In this document: in pieces, positions 1-8,467 of the stretch
How the letters are laid out: the number at the start of each line of letters is the position of its first letter
How positions within the stretch are numbered: position 1 is the first letter of the stretch
NCBI RefSeq assembly: GCF_014174215.1
Contig: NZ_JABEQL010000020.1
Span: 1 to 64,000, forward strand
From: Gluconacetobacter tumulicola
GTDB lineage: Bacteria; Pseudomonadota; Alphaproteobacteria; Acetobacterales; Acetobacteraceae
DNA: 64,000 nt
Direction of reading: 5' to 3'
The notes under the pieces: generated by a model
What the model saw: the letters and a program-made list of their open reading frames with translations, nothing else
Told to the model about the DNA's origin: nothing
The model's database searches: none
Program-made: the position numbers and the translations under genes

Positions 1-44
1 ATACTGCGTCTTAAGACGCGGGAAAGTCGGTCGCCGCCAGGTCT
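1..44 (+). rRNA. 5S ribosomal RNA, 3' end (partial)
   Basis: The first ~44 bases read as the last third of a bacterial 5S rRNA. They contain the hairpin CTGCGTCTTAAGACGCGG (helix IV region) and the closing segment TCGCCGCCAGGTCT, which would pair with the missing 5' end. The gene starts upstream of the window. The arrangement 5S then initiator tRNA is the usual tail of an alphaproteobacterial rRNA operon. The exact 3' end is uncertain by a few bases. Confidence 0.87.
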
Positions 45-64
45 TCCAGTCTACCCTACACCCA

Positions 65-141
<77 letters not shown>

Positions 142-170
142 TGGTTCAAGTCCTTGATAGGACACAACAA

Positions 171-197
171 AACCCGCCCCACAAGGCGGGTTTTTTG
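171..197 (+). terminator. Rho-independent terminator after tRNA-fMet
   Basis: The stem AACCCGCC / GGCGGGTT with a six-base loop is followed by a run of T. The stem can be lengthened by the flanking AACAAA and TTTGTT. It sits 29 bases after the tRNA and should end the rRNA operon transcript. Its A-rich left flank makes it potentially bidirectional. Confidence 0.87.
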
Positions 198-244
198 TTG
201 CCCGAAAGCCCACGCAGGAAACACGCACGCGTCTCTCGCCGGAT

Positions 245-649
245 GCTTACGCTGCAAATAGTCTTTCTCCCGGATCGCTCAGGTCACGGCGTCTCGCCGC
301 AAACCGGGCGTCACGAGTTTTTTGCCAGCAGGTCCTTCAGCGTCGAGACGTCCATCACGTTCTCCGCCAGGAGCCGCTTCAGCTTCGCGTTCTCTTCTTC
401 AAGAGCCTTGAGCCGCCGCGCTTCCGACACCTCCATCCCGCCGTATTTCGATCGCCACGTGTAGAATGTCGCATCGCTGATCCCGTGCTTGCGGCACAGA
501 TCGGCAGCCGTCGCGCCCGCCTGATGGTCCTTCAGGATCCCGATGATCTGGTCCTGCGTAAATCGCGCTTTCTTCATCGTCTGTCTCCAGTGGACAGACC
601 TTACTTCAAATCGAGGGCATTCCAGGGGGCAAGGTCAGGGGCAAGGTCA
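245..649 (-). mobile_element. IS3-family insertion sequence remnant
   Basis: A left-end fragment of an IS3-type element: intact orfA and the first few codons of orfB, after which the reading is closed by a stop near 275 and the rest of the element is absent. Upstream of orfA (higher coordinates) the 12-bp sequence GGGGCAAGGTCA occurs twice in tandem at 626-637 and 638-649. Read on the minus strand it starts TGACCTTGCCCC, the kind of end IS3 elements have. The right end and transposase catalytic domain are lost, so the element cannot move by itself. Confidence 0.6.
311..577 (-). CDS. IS3-family transposase OrfA
   Basis: This is the small 88-residue DNA-binding partner of an IS3 transposase. 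Residues 1-45 form the HTH_Tnp_1 helix-turn-helix, with the family pattern RFTQDQIIGIL and ISDATFYTWRSKYGGM. Residues 55-80 form a leucine-rich coiled coil (ALEEENAKLKRLLAE). The length is normal for an IS407-type OrfA. The catalytic OrfB, which would be made by programmed frameshifting, is represented only by about a dozen codons overlapping the orfA end, so no active transposase is expected. The location next to an rRNA operon fits an insertion hotspot. Confidence 0.85.
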   Translation of the reverse strand: MKKARFTQDQIIGILKDHQAGATAADLCRKHGISDATFYTWRSKYGGMEVSEARRLKALEEENAKLKRLLAENVMDVSTLKDLLAKNS

Positions 650-717
650 CGCCCCGCCAACAGACGGGACGCCCTCTATTTTCTGGTTCTAGCCGCCGAT
701 AGGCGGAGCAATGGCGA

Positions 718-1359
718 TCATTCGGCCTTGTCGGCGGCGAACTGAAGCCCGGCGGTCCCGCCTGTCTTAATGAACAGGTCCATGAAGGCTGGCACGGTCT
801 CGGCGCGCTTCCAGTCGCGCTGCAGCTCGCAGAACAGCTGGACCGTGCTGATTAGCTTGGCGCCGGCCTGCTCGACGCGGCGTAGCGCCGCCTCATGCGC
901 TGCGACCGAGGTGCCGCCGACTGCATCGACGGGCACATAGACCTCATAGCCTTCGGCAAGCGCGTCGAGCGCCGGGAAGGTCAGGCACGCCTCGGTCCAC
1001 AGCGCGGTCATGATGAGCTTCTTTCGGCCGGCGTCTTCCACCGCCTTCTTGAACTCGATATCCTCCCACGAGTTGATCGTGGTGCGGTCATAGGTCGGAT
1101 AGCCGTCGAGCGCCTTGCGGACCTGGGGCACGGGCGGCTTGTTGAGGCCGGTCTCGACGTTCACGGTCGAATGGATCACCGGCAGCCCGTAGGCGACCGC
1201 CGCCTTGGCGCAGCCGACGATGTTGTTGACCAGGAGCTGGCGGTCCATCGAGGCGATGGAGTTCACCTGGACCGGCTGATAGTCGATGATGATGAAAGCT
1301 GCGTTCTGTGGGGTAAGCAGATGATCGGCCTTGGGATCGCGGATCGGTTCGCTGGACAT
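718..1359 (-). CDS. Isochorismatase-family cysteine hydrolase (YcaC-like)
   Basis: A 213-residue cytosolic hydrolase of the isochorismatase-like fold. The catalytic Asp lies in AAFIIIDYQPVQV (about residue 26). The nucleophilic Cys lies in TALWTEACLTFPALDA (about residue 126), with the usual Lys between them. The family hydrolyses amides or related C-N bonds, and the substrate of YcaC-type members is unknown. It follows the pirin gene on the same strand with a gap of about 97 bp that contains the small hairpin TAAGCG-CC-CGCTTA at 1383-1396, so the two may form one operon. Pirin, isochorismatase and a LysR regulator are often found together, suggesting a detoxification or aromatic-compound response. 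Confidence 0.9.
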   Translation of the reverse strand: MSSEPIRDPKADHLLTPQNAAFIIIDYQPVQVNSIASMDRQLLVNNIVGCAKAAVAYGLPVIHSTVNVETGLNKPPVPQVRKALDGYPTYDRTTINSWEDIEFKKAVEDAGRKKLIMTALWTEACLTFPALDALAEGYEVYVPVDAVGGTSVAAHEAALRRVEQAGAKLISTVQLFCELQRDWKRAETVPAFMDLFIKTGGTAGLQFAADKAE

Positions 1360-1456
1360 GGTGGCATTCCTTCCTTGGTATTTAAGCGCCCGCTTAGGTT
1401 GCGCACGGGGGCTTGCCCGGCGGTGAGGGACGGAAGCGAGCGGCGCCGTCCCGTTC

Positions 1457-2359
1457 TCAGTGCATGATGGATCCGCCGCACGACGGCGGCGGGTCCATCC
1501 GCTCAGGCAGCGATCCGGCGAACCGGCCGCTGTTGTAGTCGTCGACTGCTGCGCGGATTTCCGCCTCGCTGTTCATCACGAAAGGGCCATGGCCGACGAT
1601 CGGCTCGCCGGTCAAGACCAACAGCTTGGCATCGCCGTCGGCATGAACGCTCGCGCTGCTGCCTTCACGGCCGAGCAGAATCATCTCAGCCTCGCCCGCG
1701 CCCTGTGCGCTGTTCACCGTGACATGGCCGGTCAGTACGACCTGCATGGCGGTATGGCCTTTGGGCAGGTCGAGCGAGACATTGGCGTCGCGGTTGAGCG
1801 CCACGTCCCAGACGTTGATCGGCGTGAAGGTCCGTGCCGGCCCCGTCACCCCGCCGAAATGGCCGGCGACGATCCGCGCTTTGCCGTCGCTGTCGGGCAG
1901 ATCGACCACAGGTATGTCGGCATCAAGGATGCCCTGATAACCACCCGGCGCCATCTTGTCCTTGGCCGGCAGGTTTACCCAGAGCTGGATCATGCGGAAC
2001 GGCCCGCCCGTTTTGGCAAAGGCCGGCGAATGATACTCCTCGTGGATGATCCCGCCCGCTGCCGTCATCCATTGCACGTCGCCGGGGCCGATGACGCCGC
2101 CGTTGCCGGCGGAATCGCGATGCTCGACCTCGCCGTCATAGACGATGGTGACGGTCTCGAAGCCGCGATGCGGGTGCTGGCCGACGCCGCGCCGTTCGCT
2201 GGTCGGCTCGAAATAATGCGGACCTGCATAGTCGAGCAACAAGAACGGGCTGATGTGTGCACCCAGTGAATTGTAGGAGAAGAGCGAGCGGACGGGGAAG
2301 CCGTCGCCCACCCAATGGCCGCGATTGTTGCCGTAGCGGCCGAGGATCTGCTTGGTCAT
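1457..2359 (-). CDS. Pirin family protein
   Basis: A cupin-fold protein of 300 residues. The start is taken at MTKQILGRYGNN (2359). An upstream in-frame extension runs into the divergent LysR gene and has no family similarity. The pirin metal-site region is visible: LDYAGPHYF, then GQHPHRGFETVTIVYDGE with its His residues and Glu, then the quercetinase-like VQWMTAAGGIIHEE. The C-terminal pirin_C domain follows. Pirins bind iron, and some act as quercetin 2,3-dioxygenases or redox sensors. The true substrate here is unknown. Transcription is divergent from the LysR gene with a 117-bp spacer, the classic layout for a LysR target. Confidence 0.92.
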   Translation of the reverse strand: MTKQILGRYGNNRGHWVGDGFPVRSLFSYNSLGAHISPFLLLDYAGPHYFEPTSERRGVGQHPHRGFETVTIVYDGEVEHRDSAGNGGVIGPGDVQWMTAAGGIIHEEYHSPAFAKTGGPFRMIQLWVNLPAKDKMAPGGYQGILDADIPVVDLPDSDGKARIVAGHFGGVTGPARTFTPINVWDVALNRDANVSLDLPKGHTAMQVVLTGHVTVNSAQGAGEAEMILLGREGSSASVHADGDAKLLVLTGEPIVGHGPFVMNSEAEIRAAVDDYNSGRFAGSLPERMDPPPSCGGSIMH

Positions 2360-2461
2360 GGTTGATCTCCGATGCGAGGGCATTCTCTGGCTTTCTTGCT
2401 GTTGCAGTGGAGATAGCTCCGCGACGCCGAGGCCGGAAGATTGTGAATCCTGCCGCTGCGT

Positions 2462-2473
2462 CCTATACATAGG
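2462..2473. promoter_or_regulatory. Small palindrome in the pirin/lysR divergent spacer
   Basis: CCTATACATAGG (arms CCTAT/ATAGG) lies just before the GGACG ribosome site and ATG of the LysR gene. A position overlapping the promoter suits autoregulation, but the palindrome is short and I cannot show a full T-N11-A LysR box. Confidence 0.25.
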
Positions 2474-2476
2474 ACG

Positions 2477-3400
2477 ATGCAAGACCTCAACGACCTCTAT
2501 TACTTCGTCCAGACGGTCGATCATGGCGGCTTCGCGGCGGCTGGCCGTGCTCTCGGCGTCCAAAAATCCAAGCTCAGCCGCCGTATCCTGCTGCTGGAGG
2601 AGCGCTTGGGCGTCCGCTTGCTCAACCGCTCCTCGCGCCACTTCTCCGTCACCGAGATCGGCCGCGAGTTCTACGATCGCTGTCTCGCCATGCTGATCGA
2701 GGCGGAAGCCGCCGAGCAAGTGATCGCGCAGGTCCGCGCCGAGCCGCGCGGCGTCATCAAGATGAGCTGCCCGGTAGCGCTCGCCAACTTCCAGTTCGGT
2801 GCGCTGATCGCGCGGTTCATGCTGGAGAACCCTGCTGTCGATATCCATCTTGAAAGCACCAACCGGCGCGTCGACGTAATCGCCGAGGGTTTCGACATCG
2901 CGATACGGGTGCGCTTCCCGCCGCTGGAGTCCACCGATCTGGTGATGCGCCGACTTGACGAGAGCACGCAGTGTTTGGTCGCCAGTCGAGCGCTCGTCGC
3001 TACCGCACTGTCATCGCCCGGCGATCTTGCTGGGCTGCCCAGCCTCGATTTCGGGCCGCCGCATCGCGACCATCAATGGCGGCTCGATCATGCCGATGGC
3101 CAGGAGGCCGTGATTTCACACCGGCCGCGTCTCGTCACAGACGACATGGCGGCACTGCGCGAAGCGGCGATCTCTGGCGTCGGCATCGTCCAGCTTCCAA
3201 CGCGAATGATCTGGGACGACATCCTGACCCGTAGGCTCATTCATGTGCTGCCCGACTGGCGTCCGCGTGCCGGCATCGTCCACGCGGTATTTCCATCGAG
3301 GCGTGGCTTGCTGCCGTCCATTCGAGCCTTGCTCGATTTCCTGGCAGCCGAGTGCGCGGCGCAGCGTCAGGAGATGGGCGACATTCCTGCATTGGATTAA
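2477..3400 (+). CDS. LysR-family transcriptional regulator
   Basis: A 307-residue regulator. The N-terminal winged helix-turn-helix (about residues 1-60) has the typical LNDLYYFVQTVDHGGFAAAGRALG and SKLSRRILLLEERLGVRLL patterns (split here at the natural turn). An effector-binding domain of the periplasmic-binding-protein type covers residues 90-295. Its closest general type is the PA2758/AaeR-like group that often controls adjacent pirin, quinone or aldehyde genes. It is divergent from pirin and isochorismatase, which are its likely targets. The start is supported by GGACG five bases upstream. The inducer cannot be told from sequence. Confidence 0.93.
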   Translation: MQDLNDLYYFVQTVDHGGFAAAGRALGVQKSKLSRRILLLEERLGVRLLNRSSRHFSVTEIGREFYDRCLAMLIEAEAAEQVIAQVRAEPRGVIKMSCPVALANFQFGALIARFMLENPAVDIHLESTNRRVDVIAEGFDIAIRVRFPPLESTDLVMRRLDESTQCLVASRALVATALSSPGDLAGLPSLDFGPPHRDHQWRLDHADGQEAVISHRPRLVTDDMAALREAAISGVGIVQLPTRMIWDDILTRRLIHVLPDWRPRAGIVHAVFPSRRGLLPSIRALLDFLAAECAAQRQEMGDIPALD

Positions 3401-3451
3401 GGAGGCGGCCAGCCGAGTCCTTAAGCTGCCGCACGGAATAGCAATTTGAGA

Positions 3452-3473
3452 TGGTTGCGTGTACCCGCAACCA
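3452..3473. other. Hairpin ending in a copy of the tRNA-fMet 3' end
   Basis: The arms TGGTTGCG and CGCAACCA form an 8-bp stem after the LysR gene. Bases 3464-3473 (CCCGCAACCA) repeat the last ten bases of the initiator tRNA at 132-141. A terminator follows directly, as it would behind a tRNA gene. This could be the distal scar of an element that once integrated into the tRNA, or a plain hairpin. No integrase is present between the two copies. Confidence 0.35.
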
Positions 3474-3486
3474 CTTACAGTTTCTG

Positions 3487-3520
3487 AAACCCCGCTAAGT
3501 CCCTGACTTGGAGGGGTTTT
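3487..3520 (+). terminator. Rho-independent terminator
   Basis: AAACCCC at 3487-3493 pairs with GGGGTTT at 3513-3519, and a nested AAGTC/GACTT stem lies between them. The right arm ends in TTTT and the left flank is A-rich. It lies 87 bases after the LysR stop and probably ends that transcript. Confidence 0.7.
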
Positions 3521-3805
3521 GCTATGCGTAAACTGAGGTCATCTTCTGGGGAACTGTTTAGAGCGGAATTCGATCTGGATGAATCTTCAGGGGTACCCAA
3601 GCGGGCGTATTTGTGATTCATCATGATGGCCGGATGGGAGGCCGGCGGTCGCCTCAAGAGCCACACGCGATTTGAACTCACCCGAATACCGTTTTCTCGT
3701 AACCTGGCCCATCAGTCCCTGTCCCTCTCCAGGTCCGCGATAGCTTATCACTCTGTCCGATTTTCCTGGGCCACCTCTGGAGGTGGTGGCAGACAGGCTG
3801 TGGCC
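3521..3805. other. Intergenic region without a recognisable gene
   Basis: No coding sequence is supported here. An inverted pair GATGAATC (3578-3585) and GATTCATC (3615-3622) lies 29 bases apart, preceded by AGAGCGGAATTC. The tract looks like the worn end of a small repeat or insertion element. A short hairpin CCACCTC-TG-GAGGTGG near 3771-3786 lies just past the end of the outer-membrane efflux gene and may help end its transcript, although no T-run follows. Confidence 0.4.
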
Positions 3806-5302
3806 TCACAGGTGCTTGCTCGCGGCTATGGGGGCTGCGGCTGCGACATGCTCCTGCCCGCCGATGTCCCATCCGCCGCCCAGCGCGCGATAGGCGCCGA
3901 CCGCCGAGCGCGCCGCCGAGGCACGGGTCGCGTCCAGCGCGTTGCGGGCAACCAGCAACTGGCGGTCGGCATCCAGCACGTCGGTCAGCGTGATCGACCC
4001 CGCCTTGAAGGCGACTTCCGACAGGGTGCGCGCCCGTTCCAGAGAGGCGACCTCTTCATTCAGCCGCTGGACGCGGATTTGCGTCTCCGCGAGCGCCGAG
4101 AGCGCGTTTTCCACATCCTCGGCGGCCCGCAGCACTGTCTGGCGGTATTGTGCCAGCGCCTCGGCGCTCGCTCCCCGCGCCTGGGTGACCTCGGCGGCGA
4201 CCTTGCCGAAATCGAACAGGCGCCAGCGCAGCGCGCCGGAGCCGGCAGGCTGGAAGGCCTTGGCCGACAGGAAATGATTGGCCCGCAGGCTGTCGAAGCC
4301 GAGTGCGCCGGATAGCGAGATTTTCGGATAGTAATCGGCGATCGCCTCGCCGATCCGTTCGTTGGACGCGGCGAGGCGCCGTTCCGCCGCGATCACGTCC
4401 GGACGTCGGCGCAACATGTCGGCCGGCCGGTCGGCATCCCCGATCGCCGGGACCGACGGGATGGCACCGGGTACCGAGAGTTCGCGCGCGTAGGTGCCCG
4501 GCTGCGCGCCCATGAGTACGTCGAGCCGGTTCATCTGTGCTTCCAGCGCGATCCGCAGATCCGGCAGCGTCGCTTGCGCGTCGTGCAGCAATGCTTCGGC
4601 CTGCGCGACCTCGCGGTCCGTGCCCTGTCCCGCCGAGCGGCGGAATGCTGTGAGCCTGACCAGATGATCGTCGGTCTCGATCTGGTTCTGCGTGACGTCT
4701 ATCTGGGCCTGCAAGCCCCGGATCTGGAGATAGGCGTCCGCCGCGTCGGCGGCGACGCTGACCCTCACTCCGGCATTGTCGGACTCCGCCGCTTCCTCTT
4801 CCGCCCGTGCCGCCGCCGCAGCGCGGCGCAGCCCGCCGAACAGATCGATCTCCCAGCTCGCCGCCGGGCCGACGGTGAATTCGCGCTGATCGCGATGGAA
4901 GCCCGGGAAGCCGTTCGCGTAATAGCTGAACGGACCATATTCGCTCAGGCGCTCCGCCGTGACCCCGCTATTCAAATCGAAGGTCGGCAGCAGATTCGCC
5001 CCGGCGCCGGCGGCGACTCCCCGCGCCTGGCGCACGCGGGCCAGGGCGGCCGCGAGGTCTAGATTCTGCGCCAGCGCCCGCTGGACGATGGTGACCAGCT
5101 CCGGATCGTCGAACCCGGTCCACCAATGGTCGAGAGGCGGTATGGCCCGTCCGTCCTGGGTGCGCTGGACGGCGGCGAGGCTGTGAAATGGCGCGAGCTG
5201 CGCCTGCGGGCGGTGATAGTCCGGCCCCACCGCGCAGGCGGACAGGCCCAGCGAGGCCATTGCGACGAGCGTGGCCGTCCTGCCAAGCGATGCGCGTGTC
5301 AT
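3806..5302 (-). CDS. RND efflux outer-membrane lipoprotein (NodT/OprN type)
   Basis: The outer-membrane channel of a tripartite pump, 498 residues. The start is taken at MTRASLGRTATLVAMASLG (5302), giving a lipoprotein signal with the lipobox LSAC near residue 22, followed by VGPDYHRP, the hallmark opening of NodT-family factors. Two OEP repeats fill the rest, with alternating long helices and beta segments. The start codon overlaps the stop of the RND pump by 4 bp (ATGA), so translation is coupled. It is the third gene of the MFP-RND-OMF operon on this strand. Longer in-frame extensions lie inside the pump gene and are rejected. Confidence 0.95.
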   Translation of the reverse strand: MTRASLGRTATLVAMASLGLSACAVGPDYHRPQAQLAPFHSLAAVQRTQDGRAIPPLDHWWTGFDDPELVTIVQRALAQNLDLAAALARVRQARGVAAGAGANLLPTFDLNSGVTAERLSEYGPFSYYANGFPGFHRDQREFTVGPAASWEIDLFGGLRRAAAAARAEEEAAESDNAGVRVSVAADAADAYLQIRGLQAQIDVTQNQIETDDHLVRLTAFRRSAGQGTDREVAQAEALLHDAQATLPDLRIALEAQMNRLDVLMGAQPGTYARELSVPGAIPSVPAIGDADRPADMLRRRPDVIAAERRLAASNERIGEAIADYYPKISLSGALGFDSLRANHFLSAKAFQPAGSGALRWRLFDFGKVAAEVTQARGASAEALAQYRQTVLRAAEDVENALSALAETQIRVQRLNEEVASLERARTLSEVAFKAGSITLTDVLDADRQLLVARNALDATRASAARSAVGAYRALGGGWDIGGQEHVAAAAPIAASKHL

Positions 5303-8300
5303 GCGTTCTCTCCTTGCGCCGGCGCCGTTCGTTGGGTGCGCGCCTGCCCCAGGCGGGCGACAACGGTGTAGAAAACGGGCGTGAAAAGCAGGCCGAACGC
5401 CGTGACCCCCATCATCCCGAACAGGACGGCCGTGCCCAGCGAGCGGCGCATTTCCGCCCCCGCACCGGTCGCGATCGCCAGTGGCGCGACGCCGAGGATG
5501 AAGGCGAAGGACGTCATCAGGATCGGCCGCAGCCGGGTCCGGGCCGCGTGGATCGCGGCCTGGGCGGCTTCGGCCCCGCCTTCGTGGCTCTGGCGTGCGA
5601 ATTCGACGATCAGGATCGCGTTCTTGGCGGCCAGACCCACGAGGACGACGAAACCGATCTGCGCGAGGATATCGATTGGCAGCCCCCGCCCGATCAGTCC
5701 GGTCACCGAGGCGAGCAGGCACATCGGCACGATCAGCACCACCGCCAGCGGCAGCTTCCAGCTTTCGTACTGCGCCACCAGCACCAGGAACACCAGCAGC
5801 GCTGCCGCCCCGAACACCAGGAGGGTCGGTGTGCCGCGTTGCTCCTGCTGGAATGCGATATCGGTCCATTCGAACGTGATGCCGCGCGGCAGAACCTGGG
5901 CGGCGAGTTCTTCCATCCGATGCAGCGCCGTGCCGGATGCCACCCCTGGTGCTGCATTGCCTTGCACTTCCGCCGCCGGGTAGAGATTGTAGCGCGGCAC
6001 GCGGTAGGGAACGGTCATGTCGCGGAAATCGGCTACCGTGCCGATAGGAACCATCTGGCCGGCGCTGTTGCGCGTCTTCAGGCGGCCGATATCGTCCGGC
6101 GTCTGGCGGAAGGCGCCGTCAGCCTGTGCGATGACCTCGAACGTGCGACCCAGATAATTGAAATCATTGACGTATTGCGAGCCGAGATAGACCTGGAGCG
6201 TGGTGAAGACATCGGTCGGGGTCAGCCCGACCTTCTCCGCCTTCAGCCGGTCGATATCGGCGTAAATCGATGGTGCGCCCGCGTTGAACAGAGTGAAGGC
6301 ACCCGCGAAAGCGGGGTCCTTGTTCGCGGCGGCGACCAGATCCTTGGCCGCCTTGACCAGCGCCTGCGGCCCCAGCCCGGCCCGGTCCTCGATCATCATC
6401 TTGAAGCCGCCGGAATTGCCAAGCCCTTGCACGGGCGGCGGCGGAATGGTCAGCACATAGGCGCCCTTGATCACCGACAGCCGCTTGCGCAGATCGGCGA
6501 GCACCGTCTCGGCGGTCACGCCATGCAGGTCATGATTGTAGAGTGAGGGCAGGCCCGAGAAGAGGGTGCCCGTGTTGGGCTGTACCGTGAGGGTTGTGCC
6601 GTCGAGCCCGGCGAAGGGTGCGACATGCTCGATTCCCCGCGTATTCAGAATGATATCGGTCGCTTCCTTCATCACTTTTTCGGTGCGGGCGAGGCTCGAC
6701 CCCGGGGGAAGCTGCACCACGGTGATCAGATAACCCTGGTCCTGCTCGGGGATGAAGCCGGTCGGCGTACGGGAAAATTCCAGACCGGCCAGCGCGATCA
6801 GCCCGGCATAGATGGCCAGCATCACGCCGAGCGCGCCCACGAGCCGCGCGGTCAGCCTGCCATAGGAGGAGGAAAGCCGTTCGAAACCATGATTGAAGCG
6901 CGCGAACGCCGCCTGAAGGAATTGCCCGGCGCGGCCGGCGGGCGGGACGTGCTCGTCATGCGGCCGGAACAGAACCGCGCACAGCGCCGGGCTAAGGGTG
7001 AGCGACACGAAGCAGGAAATCACCGTGGAGGCGGCGATCGTCACGGCGAACTGGCGGAAGAACAGTCCGGTGATGCCCGAGAGGAAGGCGGAAGGGACGA
7101 AGACCGCGCATAATGTGAGCGCGATGGACAGCAGCGCGCCGCCGACCTCGTCCATGGTCTCATGCGCCGCCTGGACTGGCGACAATCCCTCCCGCAGGTT
7201 GCGCTCGACATTCTCCACAACCACGATCGCGTCGTCCACGACGATCCCGACGGCGAGGACGAGCCCGAACAGGGAGAGGTTGTTGATCGAGATCCCGAGA
7301 AGTTCGAGGATCGCGAAGGTGCCCACCAGCGAGACGGGAATGGCGATCACGGGCACGATCGTCGCGCGCCAAGTCTGCAGGAAGAGGAACACGACGCCCA
7401 CGACGAGGGCGATGGCCACGAAGATCGTGACGATCACCTCGTTGACGGATTTCGAGATGAACACCGTCGGATCGTAGACGATCTTGTAGGCAACGCCCGA
7501 GGGGAAGTCGCGCGCCAGCCCCTTCATCGCCGCCGTGACCTCGTGATCCACCGTCAGCGAATTCGCGCCGGGCTGGGCGTAGATCAGCAGGACAGCGGCG
7601 TCGTCGCGATCGACATAGGCGGTATTGCCGTAATCGACCGCTCCTACCTCGACATGTCCGATATCGCGCACGCGCGTGACCCGGCCGCGCCCGTCATTCT
7701 TGAGGACGATATCGCCGAATTCCTCTGGCGTCGTCAGACGGCCCAGGGTTTCGACATTGATCTGATAGGCTGCATCGCCCGGAACGGGCGGCCGGTTGAG
7801 CATGCCGGCGGACACCTGCAGATTCTGCGCGCGCAGGGCGGCGAGGACCTCGCTGGCCGTCATGTCGTAGGCGGCCACCTTGTCCGGATCGAGCCAGATC
7901 CGCATCGCATACTGGCGCTCGCCCTGCGGCTGCACGTCGCCGACGCCCTGGAGGCGTGCGAGTACGTCCTTTACGTGAAGGGTGAGATAGTTCGAAAGAT
8001 AGAGCGAATCGCGCGAATGGTCGGGCGAGAAGACATGCACGGCGAGCAGGATGCTCGGCGTCGTCTTCCGCACATTCACGCCCAGATGCTGCACGTCGTC
8101 CGGCAGGCGGGGGAGCGCGTCCTCCACCCTGTTCTGGGTGAGCATCTGCGCGACGTTGAGGTCGGTGCCGATCCGGAAGGTGACCGTGATGGTCAGATTG
8201 CCGTCGCCCGTAGCCTGGCTCGACAGATACAGCATGTTCTCCACGCCGTTGATCTGCTGCTCGAGCGGCGTGGCGACCGTTCGCGCGACGGTTTCGGCAG

Positions 8301-8463
8301 ACGCGCCGGGATAGGAGGCCGTCACCTGCACCGTCGGCGGAACGACCTCGGGATATTGTGCGATCGGCAGCACCGCGAGCGCGCCGAGGCCGAGCAGCAT
8401 AATGAAGCAGCTCAGGACAATGGCAAAGCGTGGCCGGTCGATGAAGAAATGACTGAGGCGCAT
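5299..8463 (-). CDS. RND multidrug efflux pump, HAE-1 family (MexF/AcrB-like)
   Basis: A 1054-residue inner-membrane proton/drug antiporter. It begins MRLSHFFIDRPRFAIVLS, the standard HAE-1 start with TM1, and has the duplicated 6-TM plus large periplasmic loop architecture. The proton-relay pair sits in TM4 as GIVVDDAIVVVENVERN (about residue 405). The family motif SIALTLCAVFVPSAFL follows. Among characterised pumps it resembles the MexF/OqxB branch more than AcrB, but the substrate range is unknown. It lies 4 bp behind the membrane-fusion gene and overlaps the outer-membrane gene. Regulation is probably by the divergent TetR protein encoded at 9882. Confidence 0.97.
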   Translation of the reverse strand: MRLSHFFIDRPRFAIVLSCFIMLLGLGALAVLPIAQYPEVVPPTVQVTASYPGASAETVARTVATPLEQQINGVENMLYLSSQATGDGNLTITVTFRIGTDLNVAQMLTQNRVEDALPRLPDDVQHLGVNVRKTTPSILLAVHVFSPDHSRDSLYLSNYLTLHVKDVLARLQGVGDVQPQGERQYAMRIWLDPDKVAAYDMTASEVLAALRAQNLQVSAGMLNRPPVPGDAAYQINVETLGRLTTPEEFGDIVLKNDGRGRVTRVRDIGHVEVGAVDYGNTAYVDRDDAAVLLIYAQPGANSLTVDHEVTAAMKGLARDFPSGVAYKIVYDPTVFISKSVNEVIVTIFVAIALVVGVVFLFLQTWRATIVPVIAIPVSLVGTFAILELLGISINNLSLFGLVLAVGIVVDDAIVVVENVERNLREGLSPVQAAHETMDEVGGALLSIALTLCAVFVPSAFLSGITGLFFRQFAVTIAASTVISCFVSLTLSPALCAVLFRPHDEHVPPAGRAGQFLQAAFARFNHGFERLSSSYGRLTARLVGALGVMLAIYAGLIALAGLEFSRTPTGFIPEQDQGYLITVVQLPPGSSLARTEKVMKEATDIILNTRGIEHVAPFAGLDGTTLTVQPNTGTLFSGLPSLYNHDLHGVTAETVLADLRKRLSVIKGAYVLTIPPPPVQGLGNSGGFKMMIEDRAGLGPQALVKAAKDLVAAANKDPAFAGAFTLFNAGAPSIYADIDRLKAEKVGLTPTDVFTTLQVYLGSQYVNDFNYLGRTFEVIAQADGAFRQTPDDIGRLKTRNSAGQMVPIGTVADFRDMTVPYRVPRYNLYPAAEVQGNAAPGVASGTALHRMEELAAQVLPRGITFEWTDIAFQQEQRGTPTLLVFGAAALLVFLVLVAQYESWKLPLAVVLIVPMCLLASVTGLIGRGLPIDILAQIGFVVLVGLAAKNAILIVEFARQSHEGGAEAAQAAIHAARTRLRPILMTSFAFILGVAPLAIATGAGAEMRRSLGTAVLFGMMGVTAFGLLFTPVFYTVVARLGQARTQRTAPAQGENA

Positions 8464-8467
8464 GGTA

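Noticed and set aside
2360-2848. N-terminal extension of the pirin reading frame
   Set aside because: It runs antisense through the LysR gene and lacks pirin similarity; the pirin domain starts at the ATG at 2359.
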